DNA from: CAVXFB01 sp963760935
Lineage (GTDB): Bacteria; Planctomycetota; Planctomycetia; Pirellulales; Thermoguttaceae
DNA length: 64,000 nucleotides
Direction of reading: 5' to 3'
NCBI GenBank assembly: GCA_963760935.1
Contig: CAVXFB010000002.1
Span: forward strand, 1 to 64,000
Under the pieces are notes generated by a model. It was given only the letters and a program-made list of their open reading frames with translations, was not told where the DNA came from and made no database searches. Positions 55,957 through 63,626 of this stretch are shown piece by piece (the first letter of the stretch is position 1; each line of letters begins with the position of its first letter). A program made the translations under genes and the position numbers.

Positions 55957-58473
55957 ATGACGACCGCTTCGGGCGCAGCACTCTTGGCTCTTAGGCGTGG
56001 ACGGATGCGCCAACCAACAATCACAAAGATCGGACCAAACGTACACGTCTACGCCGGCCTGTTCGTCGTCAGCTTTTCGGCCCTCGCGCTCGAAGTGGCG
56101 TTGGTGCGGCTGTTGAGCGTCACGACGTGGTACCACTTGGCGTTCTTCGCCATCTCGACAGCCATGCTGGGAGGCACAGCAGGGGCGATCAGGGTCTACC
56201 TTCGCCCGGGCGCGTTCCCTCGCGACAGTCTGGACAAAGTCGTCAGCGTATATTGCGTCTACTTGGCATTGAGCATTCCGGCGACGCTCGTGATGCTCTG
56301 TCTCATCCCGTTGTCGCTCGACAAGACCATCATGAGTCTATTGGCGATGCTAGCCACGACGGTCGCCTGCGCGTTTCCCTATTATTTCGTCGGCACGGTC
56401 GTTTCCGCAACCTTAACCAGGTCCGACCTGCCAATTGGCAGGCTCTATGCGAGTGACTTGATCGGGGCGTCGCTGGGCTGTCTGTTCGTCTTGGGGGCGC
56501 TTGAGTTTCTGGACGTTCCCAGCCTGATTCTTCTATGCAGTTGCACGGCCGCCTTGGCTGCTTTGATCTTTGCAATGCGAACCACGTGGAGGCGCCGCCT
56601 GTTACTGGCCGGCCTTTCCGCAGCAATGCTGGCCGGGACGATTCTCAACTCGCTCAGCCTCAAGGCAATCAGACCCCTGGTTCTCAAGGGCACCGTCATC
56701 GAACCGGCCTTCCGCTACGCGATCGACCGCTGGAATTCGTATTCCCGCGTGACCGTCTATCCGTCCGTGTGGTGCGCACCGCAATACTGGGGCCCTAGCC
56801 CTTGGGCGCCGTTGGATCCGGTGAACCAGCGCGTAATGACCATTGACGGCGGCGCGGCGACTGTGATGCGGAGATTCGCCGGCTACGGCGACATCGAACA
56901 TCTGCGTTACGATGTGACGAACTTCGCCTATCATCTGGGCAGAAAAGGCGAAGCATGCATCATCGGTGTCGGCGGCGGCCGCGACATTCAGAGCGCGCTG
57001 CTCTTCAGACAGCAGCACGTCACCGGCGTCGAGATCAATCCCATCTTCATCGATCTCCTGGAACATGAATTCCGCGACTTTGCAGGACTGGCCGGCCGCC
57101 CCGATGTCACTCTCGTGACGGCCGAAGCGCGACGGTATTTGTCCCGCGATCCTAAGAAGTACGCCGTGATTCAAATGTCCCTGACCGACACCTGGGCGTC
57201 CACGGGCGCCGGGGCCTTCTCCTTGTCCGAAAACTCGCTCTATACCGTTGAAGCATGGAGCGTCTTCTTCGATCGGCTGGCCGACGACGGGATCTTCACC
57301 GTTTCGAGGTGGCACAACCCCGAAATGCTGGGCGAAACGGGGCGCCTGGTGGCGCTGGCCTGCGGCGCGTTGCTGCGACAGGGAATCCAAGACCCATCCA
57401 AACACTTGGCGCTAGTCAGCACCGAGAACCTCGCGACCTTGCTTGTAAGCCGGCGGCCCTTCACCCAAAGTGATGTCGATAAGATTCGGAGCATCTGCCG
57501 GCAATATGGCTTCCGCCCCGTGTTAATCCCGGGACAACAACCGACCATAGCCCTGCTCCAACGAATTGTGTCTGCCCGAACGTACGACGATTTGTTGGCG
57601 GCAACCAGCGGCGGAGAGTACGATTGCAGTCCGACGACGGATGAAAACCCCTACTTCTTCAACATGCTCCGCCTTGGCCACCTTTCGGCGGCATTCGCGG
57701 GCATTGGCGGCACCGGTGTCCTCAACGGCAATCTGATCGCCACGCTGACGCTCATCGCGCTTTTGGCGATGCTCCTGCTAACCGTGTTTGCGGCAATCGT
57801 CGTTCCCCTGTTGCTCCGAGAGCGCTACGAGACGGACGTCGCCGGTGTTGCCGGCAATCCGTGGTGGGGCGCAATCTATTTTTCGTTGATCGGCGGGGGC
57901 TTTATGCTGGTCGAGATCGCCTTGATCCAGAGACTCACCGTGCTGTTGAGCCACCCAACCCAGGCGTTGGGAATCCTGCTGTTTACGATTATCGCCAGCA
58001 CCGGGGTGGGCAGCCTTCTCAGCGGCCGCTGCTTCGTCATCCGACCGCCTTGGATCTACGTCTATCCGCTGGCGATGGCAGCCCTGATTGTCAGTGTGCG
58101 CTTTGTGCTCGGCCTGTTGCTGCGCGAGATGATCGCCGCCAGCCTGCTGTGGACGATTGCCGCCTCGGTCGCCGTCATCTTTCCTCTCGGACTCCTGATG
58201 GGCATGTTCTTTCCGTCCGGCATGCGGCTGGCACAAGCCGTATGCCCCTTGCATACGCCCTGGTACTGGGCGCTCAACGGCATCTTCGGCGTCCTCTGCT
58301 CGGCCGCGGCGGTGTTCATCTCCATCTATGTGAGCGTGTCGACGAACTTCTACCTCGCGGCCGGTTGTTATCTCGCCGCACTCGTGCCGCTTGCGGCGAT
58401 GTGCAAGCAGGCTGGTTCGGCGGCCTCTGCGGTCCAACAATTCGAGCAAAAAGCGGGTGTTGCGAGTGGCTGA
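55957..58473 (+). CDS. Membrane protein with spermidine-synthase-like domain
   Basis: 838 residues from ATG 55957 (ATG at 56005 also possible). Five or six helices (VHVYAGLFVVSFSALALEVALVRLLSV, WYHLAFFAISTAMLGGTAGAI), then a methyltransferase-like fold with QRVMTIDGGAATVMRRFAGYGDIEHLRYDVTNFAYHLG, ACIIGVGGGRDIQSALLFRQQHVTGVEINPIFIDLLEHEF (SAM-binding), then further helices (IYFSLIGGGFMLVEIALIQRLTVLL). This is the arrangement of planctomycete spermine/spermidine synthase-type membrane proteins; polyamine synthesis is not established. Left-most gene of the island. Confidence 0.75.
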   Translation: MTTASGAALLALRRGRMRQPTITKIGPNVHVYAGLFVVSFSALALEVALVRLLSVTTWYHLAFFAISTAMLGGTAGAIRVYLRPGAFPRDSLDKVVSVYCVYLALSIPATLVMLCLIPLSLDKTIMSLLAMLATTVACAFPYYFVGTVVSATLTRSDLPIGRLYASDLIGASLGCLFVLGALEFLDVPSLILLCSCTAALAALIFAMRTTWRRRLLLAGLSAAMLAGTILNSLSLKAIRPLVLKGTVIEPAFRYAIDRWNSYSRVTVYPSVWCAPQYWGPSPWAPLDPVNQRVMTIDGGAATVMRRFAGYGDIEHLRYDVTNFAYHLGRKGEACIIGVGGGRDIQSALLFRQQHVTGVEINPIFIDLLEHEFRDFAGLAGRPDVTLVTAEARRYLSRDPKKYAVIQMSLTDTWASTGAGAFSLSENSLYTVEAWSVFFDRLADDGIFTVSRWHNPEMLGETGRLVALACGALLRQGIQDPSKHLALVSTENLATLLVSRRPFTQSDVDKIRSICRQYGFRPVLIPGQQPTIALLQRIVSARTYDDLLAATSGGEYDCSPTTDENPYFFNMLRLGHLSAAFAGIGGTGVLNGNLIATLTLIALLAMLLLTVFAAIVVPLLLRERYETDVAGVAGNPWWGAIYFSLIGGGFMLVEIALIQRLTVLLSHPTQALGILLFTIIASTGVGSLLSGRCFVIRPPWIYVYPLAMAALIVSVRFVLGLLLREMIAASLLWTIAASVAVIFPLGLLMGMFFPSGMRLAQAVCPLHTPWYWALNGIFGVLCSAAAVFISIYVSVSTNFYLAAGCYLAALVPLAAMCKQAGSAASAVQQFEQKAGVASG

Positions 58474-58537
58474 CGATGCAGACGGTGACGGGAGCAAATC
58501 TCGCCCGAAACTAGGCCTTGCTGGAAAAGGCGAAAAC

Positions 58538-58612
58538 GTCATCCTGAGCGCAGCGAAGGATCTCTTCCGAGGCCGGGAAAGCTCGCAGATTCTTCGCTGC
58601 GCTCAGAATGAC
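58538..58612. repeat. Inverted repeat, 26-bp arms (REP-like)
   Basis: Left arm 58538-58563 and right arm 58587-58612 pair at 24 of 26 positions with a 23-bp loop; the differences are G:U-compatible. The GTCAT.CTGAGCG..GCGAAG core is a widespread bacterial intergenic palindrome. It separates two same-strand genes and may end transcription of the first. Confidence 0.7.
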
Positions 58613-58801
58613 AATTGGGAGGTTCCGGTGTTTTCCGACAAAGCCTAGGACTCGATACTCGCTTTGGCCGATGGAACGGATGGTCTGGCAGGTCCGATGA
58701 GACATGCCGCTTAGAAATTTGCCGAACCATTCAACGTATGCCACAATTGATAGTTGCCGACCCACCCCGCCTCGCTGCCAAACTCTTCCGGAATCGAAGC
58801 G

Positions 58802-60649
58802 ATGAACGCACCGCCGGAAATCAACTCACCTAGGCACGCGCGCTGGAAGGTCGTGGCCATCTGTGCGTTCTTGCTGTTTGCCGTTGCGTTGGTATTCAGC
58901 GGCACGGTCCGCTTCCAATTCATCAACCTCGACGATTACCTGTGCGTGCTTCAGAATCCGCACGTCTCGCACGGTCTAACCTGGCACGGCCTGCGTTGGA
59001 GCTTCACCAACCGGCTTGTGGGCAATTCGGTCCCGCTTACGTGGATCACCCACATGCTCGACTGGCAACTCTATGGCGACAATGCCGGGCTGCACCATCT
59101 CACCAACGTCTTGCTGCACGCCGCGACTGTGGTGTTGCTGTTTCTCGTCCTGTGGCGCATGACCGGGCGTCTATGGCTAAGCGCCTTGGCGACGGCCCTG
59201 TTCGCGATCCATCCCATGCGGGTTGAATCGGTGGCCTGGGTGACATCGCGAAAAGACGTCCTCAGCGGTCTGTTCTTCGTCTTGACTCTCGGCGCGTATA
59301 CGAGCTACGTACGGCACCCCTTTTCCGTGGTCCGATACATGGTTGTCGTTGTCTTCTTCGTGTTGGGGCTCATGTCGAAACCGATGTTGGTGACGTTGCC
59401 GGCCGTGCTGCTTCTGTTGGACTACTGGCCGCTCGGACGATTGCCTGTGCAACAGAGCTTCCGGGCCGCGATGCGACTTGTTGCCGAGAAGATTCCGCTG
59501 TTTCTCATAGTGGTTGCCTGCTGTGTGATAACCATCTGGGCGCAGTTCGTCTCCACTTTTCAATGGCGGCCTTGGCCGTGGCGGATCGGCAACGTCTTGC
59601 TCTCCTACGTCGCCTACCTGGGCCAATTCTTCTATCCGGCTGGCTTGGCGCCGCTTTGCCCGCTCCGCGGCCCCGACTTGCCGCTTTGGCAGACGGTCGG
59701 TGCGGGCGTGCTTCTGTTCGGCATCACATCGGCCGCATTGGTGTGGCGACGCAAGTGCCCTTATCTGTTCGTAGGCTGGCTGTGGTACTTGGGAACATTG
59801 GTGCCGGTGATCGGGCTGGTGCCGTTCGGCGCGGAAATCGCCGCCGATCGTTTTACGTATCTGCCGCAAATCGGCCTATGCATTGCCCTGGTGTGGGGAG
59901 CGGCCGATCTGTGTCGCACATGGCCCTATCGTCGCTGGATTTGTGGATTCTGCTCAATCGCAATTCTAACGGCCCTTATTGGGTGCGCATGGATTCAGAC
60001 ATCCTATTGGCACGACAGCGTGACGCTCTGGAACCGCACGCTGGCCTGCACTTCGAATAACTACTTGGCACACGATGCGATGGGAGGCGCGCTAATCCTC
60101 CAAGGTCGCATTGACGATGCGCTAGCAGAGTACCACAAAGCACTTGAAATCGAACCGAACTACGCCGGGTCGCACTACAATCTCGGTGTTGCCGCAGCCA
60201 GTCGCGGCCAATTGTACGAAGCCATCGCACATTATGAGAAGGCGCTGGCGGCAAATCCGCGCCTCATTGCCGCTCAAAACAATCTCGGCAATGCTTTGCT
60301 TAGTTGTGGCCGACTAAAGGAGGGCATGAAACACTGTCGCGAGGCGTTGCGGCTCGACCCGGACCTTGCGGAAGCGTCGTACAACCTTGGCAATGGCCTG
60401 TATGCGAGTGGTGCGCTGGACGAGGCCATCAAAAACTACCGCGATGCGCTAAAATCCCGCCCTGACTACACCGAGGCACATTTCCATCTTGGGTTGGCCT
60501 TGGCAGCCCGCCGCCAATTTGATGACGCGCTATCCCACTACCGGACGGCCCTGAATCTGGCAGTGCGACAAGATCAGCCAGGGTTGGCCGACGCCGTGCG
60601 CGTGCAGATCGCCCGCGCTGAATCGGCGAAGCGTTCGTCTCGGCCATAG
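58802..60649 (+). CDS. Membrane protein with TPR C-terminus (PMT/DUF1736-like)
   Basis: 615 residues from ATG 58802. About ten membrane helices: VVAICAFLLFAVALVFSGTVRF, HATTVLL..ALATALFAIHPMRVESVAWVTSRKDVLSGLFFVLTLG, and so on. IHPMRVESVAWV..RKDVLSG is the signature of TPR-type O-mannosyltransferase-like (Tmtc) proteins. C-terminal TPR units follow (DALAEYHKALEIEPNYAGSHYNLGVAAASRGQ, EAIKNYRDALKSRPDYTEAHFHLGLALAARRQ). Such proteins glycosylate exported proteins or bind partners; substrate unknown. Intact. Confidence 0.85.
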   Translation: MNAPPEINSPRHARWKVVAICAFLLFAVALVFSGTVRFQFINLDDYLCVLQNPHVSHGLTWHGLRWSFTNRLVGNSVPLTWITHMLDWQLYGDNAGLHHLTNVLLHAATVVLLFLVLWRMTGRLWLSALATALFAIHPMRVESVAWVTSRKDVLSGLFFVLTLGAYTSYVRHPFSVVRYMVVVVFFVLGLMSKPMLVTLPAVLLLLDYWPLGRLPVQQSFRAAMRLVAEKIPLFLIVVACCVITIWAQFVSTFQWRPWPWRIGNVLLSYVAYLGQFFYPAGLAPLCPLRGPDLPLWQTVGAGVLLFGITSAALVWRRKCPYLFVGWLWYLGTLVPVIGLVPFGAEIAADRFTYLPQIGLCIALVWGAADLCRTWPYRRWICGFCSIAILTALIGCAWIQTSYWHDSVTLWNRTLACTSNNYLAHDAMGGALILQGRIDDALAEYHKALEIEPNYAGSHYNLGVAAASRGQLYEAIAHYEKALAANPRLIAAQNNLGNALLSCGRLKEGMKHCREALRLDPDLAEASYNLGNGLYASGALDEAIKNYRDALKSRPDYTEAHFHLGLALAARRQFDDALSHYRTALNLAVRQDQPGLADAVRVQIARAESAKRSSRP

Positions 60650-60691
60650 ACGGCCGCTTCGTGCTGAGCAAGAACAGAGTCCTCTTGGACC

Positions 60692-60727
60692 ATGTGTTAA
60701 TGTAGTATATATACTACATTAACACAT
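60692..60727. repeat. Palindrome P1, 36 bp perfect
   Basis: ATGTGTTAATGTAGTATA followed by its exact reverse complement. The centre is GTAGTATATATACTAC. First of four palindromes in 331 bp that share this centre. Confidence 0.9.
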
Positions 60728-60839
60728 CGTTCCTTTCGGTCACGCAGCTTCTGTGGAATGGTATGCCTGCTTGTAAAGGACTGCGCAGAATGGTGTTAGG
60801 TCACGTGGCGGTCGCGAAGGGCAATAGAGCCGTGGTGTG

Positions 60840-60871
60840 ATTGCGGCGTAGTATATATACTACGCCGCAAT
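60840..60871. repeat. Palindrome P2, 32 bp perfect
   Basis: ATTGCGGCGTAGTATA plus its exact reverse complement. Same 16-bp centre as P1, different arms. Confidence 0.9.
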
Positions 60872-60875
60872 GATA

Positions 60876-60943
60876 CCCTGCTTGCCGTCCAACCGTCGTG
60901 CGCAGTATGTATACTGCGCACGACGGTTGGACGGCAAGCAGGG
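60876..60943. repeat. Palindrome P3, 68 bp with a 2-bp centre
   Basis: Two 33-bp arms separated by GT; the centre reads GCAGTATGTATACTGC, a variant of the common centre in which paired positions (T to C and A to G) changed together. Only 4 bp separate it from P2. Confidence 0.9.
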
Positions 60944-60962
60944 ACGAGCCCGATAAGCCTGC

Positions 60963-61022
60963 AGGGCTATGGTTGCTCAATTACGTAGTATATATACTAC
61001 GTAATTGAGCAACCATAGCCCT
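60963..61022. repeat. Palindrome P4, 60 bp perfect
   Basis: Two exact 30-bp arms. Centre GTAGTATATATACTAC again. The right arm ends 15 bp before the likely AbiEi start codon and so covers its promoter region. Confidence 0.9.
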
Positions 61023-61037
61023 CAAACCATTCCGCCG

Positions 61038-61934
61038 ATGATCCGATTAAAGCGAGACCTCATTTCTAAGACTCTTCGAAAAACCAAAACGAACATCTTC
61101 ATGTTCGCCCAGCTTTCACCGTTGCTCCAGGAGCACGTTCACGAGTGGGCTGTCGACAACGAAACTGAGTTACCAGATGCTGAGTTGATCACGCCAGAGT
61201 CGCGCGGGGTGAACGCGTTAATAGAAGCGATCGTAAGAGCCGGCATTTTGAAGAAAGCAGTTCTGCCATTCCCTTACCGAGAAGACATACGCTATCTCTT
61301 TGGAGAGATCGATCTACTCGACTTGGTCCAATCGCTCAGTAATGTCGGTTATTTCACGCATTTCACAGCCATAAGCCTGAACAATCTTACGGAACAGATT
61401 CCCAAAACGATCTACTTCAACGTCGAGCAACGCACATCTGGCGGCATGGGACAGTTAAGCCAAGAGGCTCTGGATCGCGCCTTCAAGGCTAAACCTCGCC
61501 TTTCGTCGAACGTAGTGGAGTATAAAGGTACGCGAATCGTGAAGGTCAATGGCAGAAACACCAGCAGTCTCGGGGTATCCATAAAACGGCGCGCCGACGC
61601 TGGAGCATTGAGAGTAACGGACTGCGAGCGCACATTGATCGATGCCACGGTTCGACCGGCTTACAGCGGCGGAATCGCAGTCGTAGCAAGGGCGTTTGAG
61701 CTTGCCAAAGACTTCGTATCCATTAACAAGCTCACCGCCTACCTGCGGAAGCTTCGCTACGTGTATCCCTATCACCAAGCCGTGGGATTCTACTTAGAGC
61801 GAGCCGGCTATGAGGAGCCTCTGCTGAAATTGCTGGAGCAGTTTCCTATCGAGTATGACTTCTATCTGCAGCATGACATCAAGTCGCCAGTGCTCAATAA
61901 GAGGTGGCGGCTATATGCTCCAAAGGGATTCTAA
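61038..61934 (+). CDS. AbiEi-like antitoxin (type IV system)
   Basis: 298 residues from ATG 61038; an in-frame TTG at 61005 lies inside palindrome P4, and neither start has a ribosome site. A winged-helix-like stretch appears in VNALIEAIVRAGILKKAVLPFPYREDIRYLFGEIDLLDLVQSLSNVGYFTHFTAISLNNLTEQIPKTIYFNVEQ, followed by the AbiEi-type C-terminal domain (IKRRADAGALRVTDCERTLIDATVRPAYSGGIAVVARAFELAK). AbiEi represses its operon and blocks AbiEii. Here it is not upstream of AbiEii but convergent to it, overlapping its 3' end by 24 bp. Assignment from pattern and pairing. Confidence 0.75.
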   Translation: MIRLKRDLISKTLRKTKTNIFMFAQLSPLLQEHVHEWAVDNETELPDAELITPESRGVNALIEAIVRAGILKKAVLPFPYREDIRYLFGEIDLLDLVQSLSNVGYFTHFTAISLNNLTEQIPKTIYFNVEQRTSGGMGQLSQEALDRAFKAKPRLSSNVVEYKGTRIVKVNGRNTSSLGVSIKRRADAGALRVTDCERTLIDATVRPAYSGGIAVVARAFELAKDFVSINKLTAYLRKLRYVYPYHQAVGFYLERAGYEEPLLKLLEQFPIEYDFYLQHDIKSPVLNKRWRLYAPKGF

Positions 61935-62780
61935 CATCCCGCATCTTTCCACCACGTAGTTGTAGTAGAAGTCGAACTCCTGGAGTTCAAAGTCAGGGCG
62001 AACCGTTGGCGCGATCGAAACAAAATCCGGCCGATGAAACTCTCTCGTTGCCTCATCGCTGATCTTGGCAAGAAGTGTGACGTCAACACGTTTTGCTTGA
62101 AATACTTTTCGTACGGTCTGATGGAAACTACTATTTGCGAAGTCCACATTGACGTAGGTTGAAACCGTGTGAATATCGAAAAAGTCCCTTCCTCGCGGAG
62201 TCGCATGTTTCTTCAATTGCTTTGAATATTCCGGCATTTGCTGGCAAACCGCCCGGAGTTTTTCGGCAACGAACATCTGCGGCGAGTAGGCAAACACCGT
62301 AAACCCATCAACCAGTTCACTCACTCGTTCGTCAAGGTACTCGTGTTTGCTTATATCGATCGGAAACTTCTTGCCGTTGTGGCCGATCACCGTCATGGCG
62401 GCCATATGCCGTTTCCGTTGATCCGTGGTTTGTATTCTATAGGTCTCACTATCAACAATCTTGAATGCAACCTTGTAGCCACCCCAAAAACTGCGGCACT
62501 CCTCCGTAAGATTTCGCGGTTCTTCGACGAGTGTTACGTCAAATACCACGTAGCCCTTCTGTTCGAACCAATGGAAGAGAGCTCTTTCGATCAATCTTCT
62601 GAATGTCTCTGCATTCTCGACATCTCCGCAAATCGAAAGATCAATATCCTGTGATGGGCGCGTGGAGATGCCGTAAACAACATCAAGAAGATTACCGCCC
62701 TTAAGCACCAATCGTTGCATCAGGGAGTTATCGGCAAACAGAGCAAGGATAACCTCGCGTTTTAGATCGCTAATGGTCAT
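61911..62780 (-). CDS. AbiEii-like nucleotidyltransferase toxin
   Basis: 289 residues. LMQRLVLKGGNLLDVVYGISTRPSQDIDLSICGDVEN contains the KGG..L..vyg..R.S.DiDl motif of AbiEii/AbiGii nucleotidyltransferases, with the catalytic acidic pair and Lys/Arg; later comes FPIDISKHEYLDE and PQMFVAEKLRAVCQQM. Such toxins transfer nucleotides to tRNA or other acceptors and stop growth. Start ATG 62780 overlaps the stop of a small upstream ORF by 4 bp. Intact. Confidence 0.85.
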   Translation of the reverse strand: MTISDLKREVILALFADNSLMQRLVLKGGNLLDVVYGISTRPSQDIDLSICGDVENAETFRRLIERALFHWFEQKGYVVFDVTLVEEPRNLTEECRSFWGGYKVAFKIVDSETYRIQTTDQRKRHMAAMTVIGHNGKKFPIDISKHEYLDERVSELVDGFTVFAYSPQMFVAEKLRAVCQQMPEYSKQLKKHATPRGRDFFDIHTVSTYVNVDFANSSFHQTVRKVFQAKRVDVTLLAKISDEATREFHRPDFVSIAPTVRPDFELQEFDFYYNYVVERCGMLESLWSI

Positions 62781-63048
62781 ACCACGTCACGGACGCCGAG
62801 GTCCAAGCCCTTGTGCGTCTCGAACTTGCAATCTGATGGCGCCGTGAGCCACGATTCAATGGAATGAAGCTCAAACACTGGGTGAAAACCCAAGGCTAGT
62901 GATTGTTTTGCCAAGCACTGGTCTTTTCAAGACGTCGCCAAGCCGCCGAAACACCTTCCCAATCGGCAACGCTAAATACAACGCTGTAGGCAACGCCGCA
63001 CACGTCGCCCCATAGTCTCCCATGATTTCCTATGAACTCTGAAGCCAT
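62777..63048 (-). CDS. Small coupled ORF before AbiEii, frameshifted
   Basis: ATG 63048 reads MASEFIGNHGRLWGDVCGVAYSVV and VFSVADWEGVSAAWRRLEKTSAWQNNH; after one base near 62905 the other frame reads LGFHPVFELHSIESWLTAPSDCKFETHKGLDLGVRDVV and its stop overlaps the AbiEii start (ATGA). About 90 residues. No family recognised. Translational coupling suggests a partner of the toxin. Weak ribosome site. Confidence 0.5.
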
Positions 63049-63111
63049 CACGACGTGCTACCTTAGGAATGCATATACGAGAATAGGCGGGCTAGCGCCC
63101 ACCTATTCATG

Positions 63112-63184
63112 TGGAGCGGAGGAGGGTCGAACTCCCGACCTCTGCATTGCGAACGCAGCGCTCTCCCAACTGAGCTACCGCCCC
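63112..63184 (-). tRNA. tRNA-Ala (anticodon CGC)
   Basis: 73 nt on the minus strand. Acceptor stem 5' GGGGCGG pairs with CCGCTCC and contains the G3:U70 pair that defines tRNA-Ala; the anticodon loop TTCGCAA gives CGC, reading GCG. Discriminator A, CCA not encoded. Its 3' end faces the island. Confidence 0.95.
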
Positions 63185-63626
63185 AGCTTGGTTTCCATTC
63201 TACGAACTTGCCGAACGGTTAGCAACGGCTCCTGGCGCGAAGGGCAAAGGGGTGCAAGTTGTACATTTCAGGGGCGCTTACGCCTCTTCTCTGCCGACGG
63301 CGGCATCAGTCCGGGCCGTGTACGCCGCATCCGGAGCACATGGTCCGTGGCGAATGGTCAGGCCCGTTTCCGGGCCTTTTTCCGGCTGACGGGCAGGAAG
63401 TCCGCAAGCGGATGCAACAGGGCGCGGTAATACCGAATGGATTGACGCGGCAACAGGGCAGGCCATCGCGTGCAACGACGCATCCTAGCCATGGCCGCCG
63501 CATTCATTCGGCCCGCTTTTCCAACCGTTTTCGCTCCGAGTTGACATTGACCCGGCCCCCCTTTCCACTAGAATGCCCGCCACCGCATCGTCTGCACCTC
63601 TTGCACTTCCTCACCCTAAACGACGT
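63185..63626. other. Non-coding region before lysS
   Basis: 442 bp between tRNA-Ala and lysS. The minus and plus frames there are random-looking. It should contain the promoters of tRNA-Ala and lysS; no clear element was recognised. Confidence 0.4.

Noticed and set aside
60692..61022. Palindromes as rho-independent terminators
   Set aside because: Centre is AT-rich, arms are not followed by T tracts, and one identical core repeated four times is not how terminators look.
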